From contig NZ_JAUSYV010000002.1 of NCBI RefSeq assembly GCF_030817055.1, forward strand, positions 124,001-188,000: 64,000 nucleotides of DNA, read 5' to 3'. A program made the translations under genes and the position numbers. The stretch's first letter is position 1. Each line of letters starts with the position of its first letter. Shown here one piece after another: positions 60,688 through 64,000 of the stretch. Below the pieces are notes generated by a model that saw nothing but the letters and a program-made list of their open reading frames with translations, had not been told where the DNA came from and made no database searches. This stretch comes from Bacillus sp. V2I10. GTDB taxonomy: Bacteria > Bacillota > Bacilli > Bacillales > Bacillaceae.

Positions 60688-61035
60688 ATGAAGGGTTATA
60701 TTTATTTAACGGTTTCAATTATTGCAGAGATTTTTGCTACTATCATGCTCAAACTGTCAGCTGGATTTACCGTTTTATTTCCGTCTGTTGGAGTAGTTGC
60801 TGGTTATGTACTTGCGTTTTATTGCTTATCATTATGTCTTCGTACAATTCCATTGAGTTTAGCTTATGCCATTTGGTCAGGAGTAGGAACAGCTTTAACT
60901 GCTTTAATAGGTGGAGTTGTATGGGGAGAAGTTTTTAGTGCTTTCAAGGTATTGGGGATTATATTGATTATAGGTGGAGTTGTAATATTGAACTCATCTA
61001 AAAATACAGGTGCAGAAAAAGAACTTTCAAACTAA
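60688..61035 (+). CDS. Small multidrug resistance (SMR) family protein 2
   Basis: A 115-residue four-helix protein, partner of the preceding gene. The conserved Glu is in VSIIAEIFATIMLKLSAGF, and helix 3 has PLSLAYAIWSGVGTALTALI. It has a slightly longer hydrophilic C-terminal tail (SSKNTGAEKELSN) than its partner. The unequal ends fit opposite membrane orientation in a heterodimer. The start follows AAGAAGGGGAAGGGAT. Confidence 0.92.
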   Translation: MKGYIYLTVSIIAEIFATIMLKLSAGFTVLFPSVGVVAGYVLAFYCLSLCLRTIPLSLAYAIWSGVGTALTALIGGVVWGEVFSAFKVLGIILIIGGVVILNSSKNTGAEKELSN

Positions 61036-61618
61036 GGTTCTTTTATTTTCGTGCTTCAACTAACTCCCTCTATAAAGAAAGGAATAACTCTGGATTTCTA
61101 GCTTTTTCTTAAGGTTTCATCATGATTTGACATCAAAGTTATGGATGTAAGTTAAAAATAAGGATATTTTTGGTTTGTTAAAGAAAAAAAGTCCTTAACT
61201 ACCTAACCATGGTATTTTGAACAAAATGACCTCAATTCAAATCCCCCTTTAACGGAATAGTATTTTTACACTTTTTTCTTATTGGCTTTGTTAAGTAGTA
61301 TTGTTGTTTTTCAGGTATAAAATATGGGAACGTCCGATTTGGACGTTCCCGTTCTTATTCCATTAAAGCCCCCGATTGTGGAATATCATTTATGTTGTCT
61401 TATTGAAGAAAAGCACCCGTTTGTTTAAGTGTAATTCTTCACAATCTTTAAATTAGTTTTAAGTAAAGTAAAATTATTCTTGGAAAAATCGCAAGTGAAA
61501 AATCGGCTAATTATTCTAAATTAAACTTTACATCTAATCTTAAAACTGGTCATCTTTTTATAAATCAGAAATTCATATCTCTTGGTGAATTGGTAAATAA
61601 TATCCAAGAGGTGACAGG
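61036..61618. other. Intergenic region after the SMR pair
   Basis: No gene. It contains the terminator at 61326-61350 and, at about 61370-61425, the intergenic repeat text (TATGTTGT ... CCCGTTTGT) also seen near 9620-9650. Confidence 0.4.
61326..61350 (+). terminator. Terminator-like hairpin downstream of the SMR operon
   Basis: GGGAACGTCC-gattt-GGACGTTCCC, a perfect 10-bp stem followed by GTTCTTATT. It is nearly 300 bp after the last SMR gene. Confidence 0.7.
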
Positions 61619-62623
61619 ATGGAAAAGGATAAATTAAAACTCACATCTTCCGAAATTGGAACTTTGTGGGGAGAGTATGTAAATGGAACAGCTGTTGATA
61701 TTGTAAATAGATATATGATTTCTATTATTGAGGACGAGTCAATAAAAGCCATTTTCGAGGATGCTATCAAGACTTTCGAAAAGCAAAAGAAACAAATCGT
61801 TACTTTTTTGGAGAACGAGAAATTTCCAGTTCCAATTGGATTTACTGAATCTGACCTCTTTAAAGGTAAACAGAGGTTGTTCACGGATATATTTTGCCTA
61901 AATTATTTACATATCATGACATTACATGGTTTGCTAGGACACTCAACTTCATTGGGCGTTTCTGTAAGAGAGGACTTACGGTATTTTTACGACTCTTGTG
62001 ATAATGATGGGAAAAGGATGTATCATCAAACAATTGATTTATTGCTTGAGAAAGGGAGTTTTCAGAGAGATCCGCTTTTTTACCCTACCAAAAATCCTGA
62101 ATTTATTTCTAGCCAAGATTTCACCGATGGATTTTTCGGAAAGGGTAGAAAATTAGCTGCAACAGAAATCATCAGTATTTCTTTCAACCTTAAAAAAAGT
62201 ATTATGGCTAAAACTCTTTCTATCGCATTTAGTCAAGTCGCTCAATCAAAAGAAGTAAGAAAATTTTTAGAGGATTCCGAGAAAACGGCTGATCAACAAA
62301 TAAAAGCCTTTTCAAAAATCATGCAGACGGATAATTTACCAGCTCCTAAATCGTGGGAAACAGAAGTGACAACTTCAACGGACTCTCCTTTTTCCGATAA
62401 GCTAATAATGTATCATATTGGTTTCTTGTACCAAGCTGCACAGGCGTATCACGGATTAGGTTTAGCATCAGCCATGCGAGCAGACCTTGTCACGGCTTAT
62501 GAAAGCATCATTTTAAAAAATCTAATGGTAACAAAAAAATGGTTTAATATTATGGTACAAAATAAATGGTTAGAACAGCCTCCACTTGCTCCTAATAGAA
62601 AAGAAATTGCAAAAGAAAAATAA
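61619..62623 (+). CDS. DUF3231 family protein
   Basis: A 334-residue protein made of two related helical repeats. The first begins LTSSEIGTLWGEYVNGTAVD (residues 8-27), the second near ATEIISISFNLKKSIMAKTL (about 180-200). Each repeat contains HGLLGHSTSL- or YHGLGLASAMRADL-like segments near its end, typical of DUF3231, a ferritin-like four-helix family common in spore formers. Function is unknown. The start follows AGAGGTGACAGG. It is a single-gene unit with its own terminator. Confidence 0.85.
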   Translation: MEKDKLKLTSSEIGTLWGEYVNGTAVDIVNRYMISIIEDESIKAIFEDAIKTFEKQKKQIVTFLENEKFPVPIGFTESDLFKGKQRLFTDIFCLNYLHIMTLHGLLGHSTSLGVSVREDLRYFYDSCDNDGKRMYHQTIDLLLEKGSFQRDPLFYPTKNPEFISSQDFTDGFFGKGRKLAATEIISISFNLKKSIMAKTLSIAFSQVAQSKEVRKFLEDSEKTADQQIKAFSKIMQTDNLPAPKSWETEVTTSTDSPFSDKLIMYHIGFLYQAAQAYHGLGLASAMRADLVTAYESIILKNLMVTKKWFNIMVQNKWLEQPPLAPNRKEIAKEK

Positions 62624-62766
62624 TATTTGAATATGTGGGGATGACCCAATGAATAAAGTTGGTTTAAAAAAAATTTACACAATACTAGTCAAGGTAATTT
62701 GTTTCAGTAGAGTTTCCTAAGTCTACAAAAGAAAACTCAGTTTATTTTCATGGAATATTTAAGTAC

Positions 62767-62792
62767 GCATCCGAATTATCGGGTGCTTTTTT
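62767..62792 (+). terminator. Terminator after the DUF3231 gene
   Basis: GCATCCGA-atta-TCGGGTGC with one G-T wobble, followed by six T residues. Confidence 0.8.
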
Positions 62793-63361
62793 ATTGTGCT
62801 TTTAGTGAAGCCACTTCGGCAGAAATGCCTTCCATTTTCAATTAAACTTACCTTGAATGGCTTATTCAACAATCCTGGCCCTTTAACGGAATAACGTTTA
62901 TTCCGACGTTAACTTAATTACCTAAATTTGCTGCTGAATTATTAATGCGAAATTGCACATCTTTTAGCCAGTTTGATATGCCCCTAATTAAGTAGTTATA
63001 AAAAAAACAAAAGCATGACACAAAGTATATCCAGAGTATGCGAATGTATTGATAACGACCCAATTGAGATATGAAAAGGTTTATTTAGTTAAATTTCAAC
63101 CAAAATATGCTGGTTTAGGTTAAATACCTGGTTATTAAACAATTTCAATCCACTTTATCTTTTCAGGATCCCAATGAAATTCAATTATACTGTTATTCTT
63201 ATAAAGAGAATTAATTTTCTCTTTAACTTGTTTCTCCTCCATGAATATTAACATCTTACAATTCCGTAATTAACAATTACAGTTTTTGAGAAAAAATTTA
63301 CATAAACTTCAAATAAACTTTTTTTATTTATTAGCAAAGACAAAAAGATCCTACCGTGTAT
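62793..63361. other. Intergenic region before the zinc-ribbon gene
   Basis: No gene. It includes a repeat word GGCCCTTTAACGGAATAACG (about 62878-62897), a variant of text at 10600-10620 and 61250. On the minus strand near 63140-63240 a short frame can be read but has no start. The AAAGATCCTA...TTCACGGGTTCTTTT area is the 3' flank of the last gene. Confidence 0.35.
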
Positions 63362-63883
63362 TCACGGGTTCTTTTCGTTCTTTACAACACGCTCTGTGCG
63401 AATAATCATTGGCCACCTTTTATCGTTCTTGATGTTCTCTAAATACTGAACCAAATACGTTTCCGTTATTCTTACAGGTACATATCCTAATCGCTGTCGG
63501 ATGATATTTTCAACAACAAACATCTTTTTAGACAGATATATATAATTTCTGCCGGTTTCTTTTTCTATCTTTTTATATCGATCTGTATCTTCTTGTTCAC
63601 CTGCCCGATGAAAAGTTTTCATATGGTGATACATTTCTCTTCTCTCTTTTCTGACGAACTTTAATAAATACAAAAGTTCGTAAGTTGAAAAAGTCATTAA
63701 TTCCTGAGTGTTCTTATCAATATAATGATCGGCTACAAATTCCCTCACCCGTACTTTCAGCCTTTCATTATTCTGCATTGCCCTATTTGAATTCACTCTC
63801 ATATCACAGAACCCGCAGTAATACTGAAATTCATTCATTTTTTTTATGTCACTTCCGCAATACGGGCACGTTATCTTTTTCAT
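63362..63883 (-). CDS. Zinc-ribbon protein of unknown function
   Basis: A 173-residue protein. The N-terminal zinc ribbon is MKKITCPYCGSDIKK with a second knuckle YYCGFCDMRV (CxxC...CxxC, residues 6-30). The rest is basic and helical (VRKERREMYHHMKTFHRAG) without a recognised domain. ATG 63883 follows AAGGAGGAGAGCAAGT; the longer frame to 63913 begins upstream of that site. Similar small zinc-ribbon proteins are common in bacilli, some on mobile elements, but I cannot name an orthologue. Nucleic acid binding is a guess from the ribbon and charge. Confidence 0.72.
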   Translation of the reverse strand: MKKITCPYCGSDIKKMNEFQYYCGFCDMRVNSNRAMQNNERLKVRVREFVADHYIDKNTQELMTFSTYELLYLLKFVRKERREMYHHMKTFHRAGEQEDTDRYKKIEKETGRNYIYLSKKMFVVENIIRQRLGYVPVRITETYLVQYLENIKNDKRWPMIIRTERVVKNEKNP

Positions 63884-64000
63884 ACTTGCTCTCCTCCTTA
63901 ATGGATTGAACATGGTAATGAACTTTGGAAAAAGCTGCGTCAGCAGCCAATTACAGGCTCGATGCCTGTTAGATCTTATCCTTGAAAAAACGAATGTTTT

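Noticed and set aside
1..64000. tRNA or rRNA genes
   Set aside because: No cloverleaf-like sequence with a TTCGAATC-type T arm or any conserved rRNA stretch was noticed on either strand; a covariance scan would be needed to exclude them fully.

Overview
The window looks like chromosome of an AT-rich, endospore-forming Bacillaceae (Bacillus or a close relative). The basis is a GerAB-type germination permease, a class III fructose-bisphosphatase, YolD, IDEAL and DUF3231 proteins, purine-rich AGGAGG ribosome binding sites, frequent GTG/TTG starts, CcpA-type cre sites, and lysine and glycine riboswitches. Species cannot be fixed from the sequence. No rRNA, tRNA or CRISPR array was seen.

Layout. 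1-3690: a minus-strand operon (M29-like hydrolase, then a TctA permease cut by the window edge) with a consensus sigma-54 promoter, three dyad activator sites and its own sigma-54 activator. 4048-4610: fused fragments of a yolD gene and an alpha/beta hydrolase. 4702-9473: kynU, an amino acid permease and ald (kynurenine to alanine to pyruvate), facing a TetR gene across two palindromic operators that embed the kynU promoter. 9776-17400: an accessory region with a HAD phosphatase, a two-gene candidate anti-phage operon (PHP/SMC-like ATPase plus AbiC-like membrane protein), a serine recombinase and its decayed copy, recombination-site-like repeats, and about 23 tandem 19-bp units. 17560-26216: fbp, an orphan gerAB, small genes, a lysine-riboswitch-controlled dapA, and remnants of a BASS transporter and radC.

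26394-35238: two diverged copies of a roughly 0.43-kb structured element in direct orientation bracket one operon: GntR regulator, 5-dehydro-4-deoxyglucarate dehydratase, ketoglutarate semialdehyde dehydrogenase, UxuA-like dehydratase and a tripartite TctCBA transporter. It is read as a sugar-acid to 2-oxoglutarate pathway, with a GntR-operated promoter and a perfect cre site.

36397-55807: the metabolic centrepiece. Two BCCT carriers, a TetR regulator, a dimethylglycine dehydrogenase-like enzyme, a sarcosine oxidase-like enzyme, a GbcA-like Rieske oxygenase and a ferredoxin-NADP reductase face an eight-gene operon (glyA, sdaAB, sdaAA, gcvT, gcvH, gcvPA, gcvPB, hesB-like) led by a tandem glycine riboswitch. 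Together they could take glycine betaine through dimethylglycine, sarcosine, glycine and serine to pyruvate, feeding one-carbon units to folate.

55808-64000: repeats, palindromes and remnants, an IDEAL-domain protein, a pyruvate oxidase-like ThDP enzyme, a TetR-controlled pair of small multidrug resistance proteins, a DUF3231 protein and a zinc-ribbon protein. All calls come from reading the sequence and remembered family features; no database search was run.
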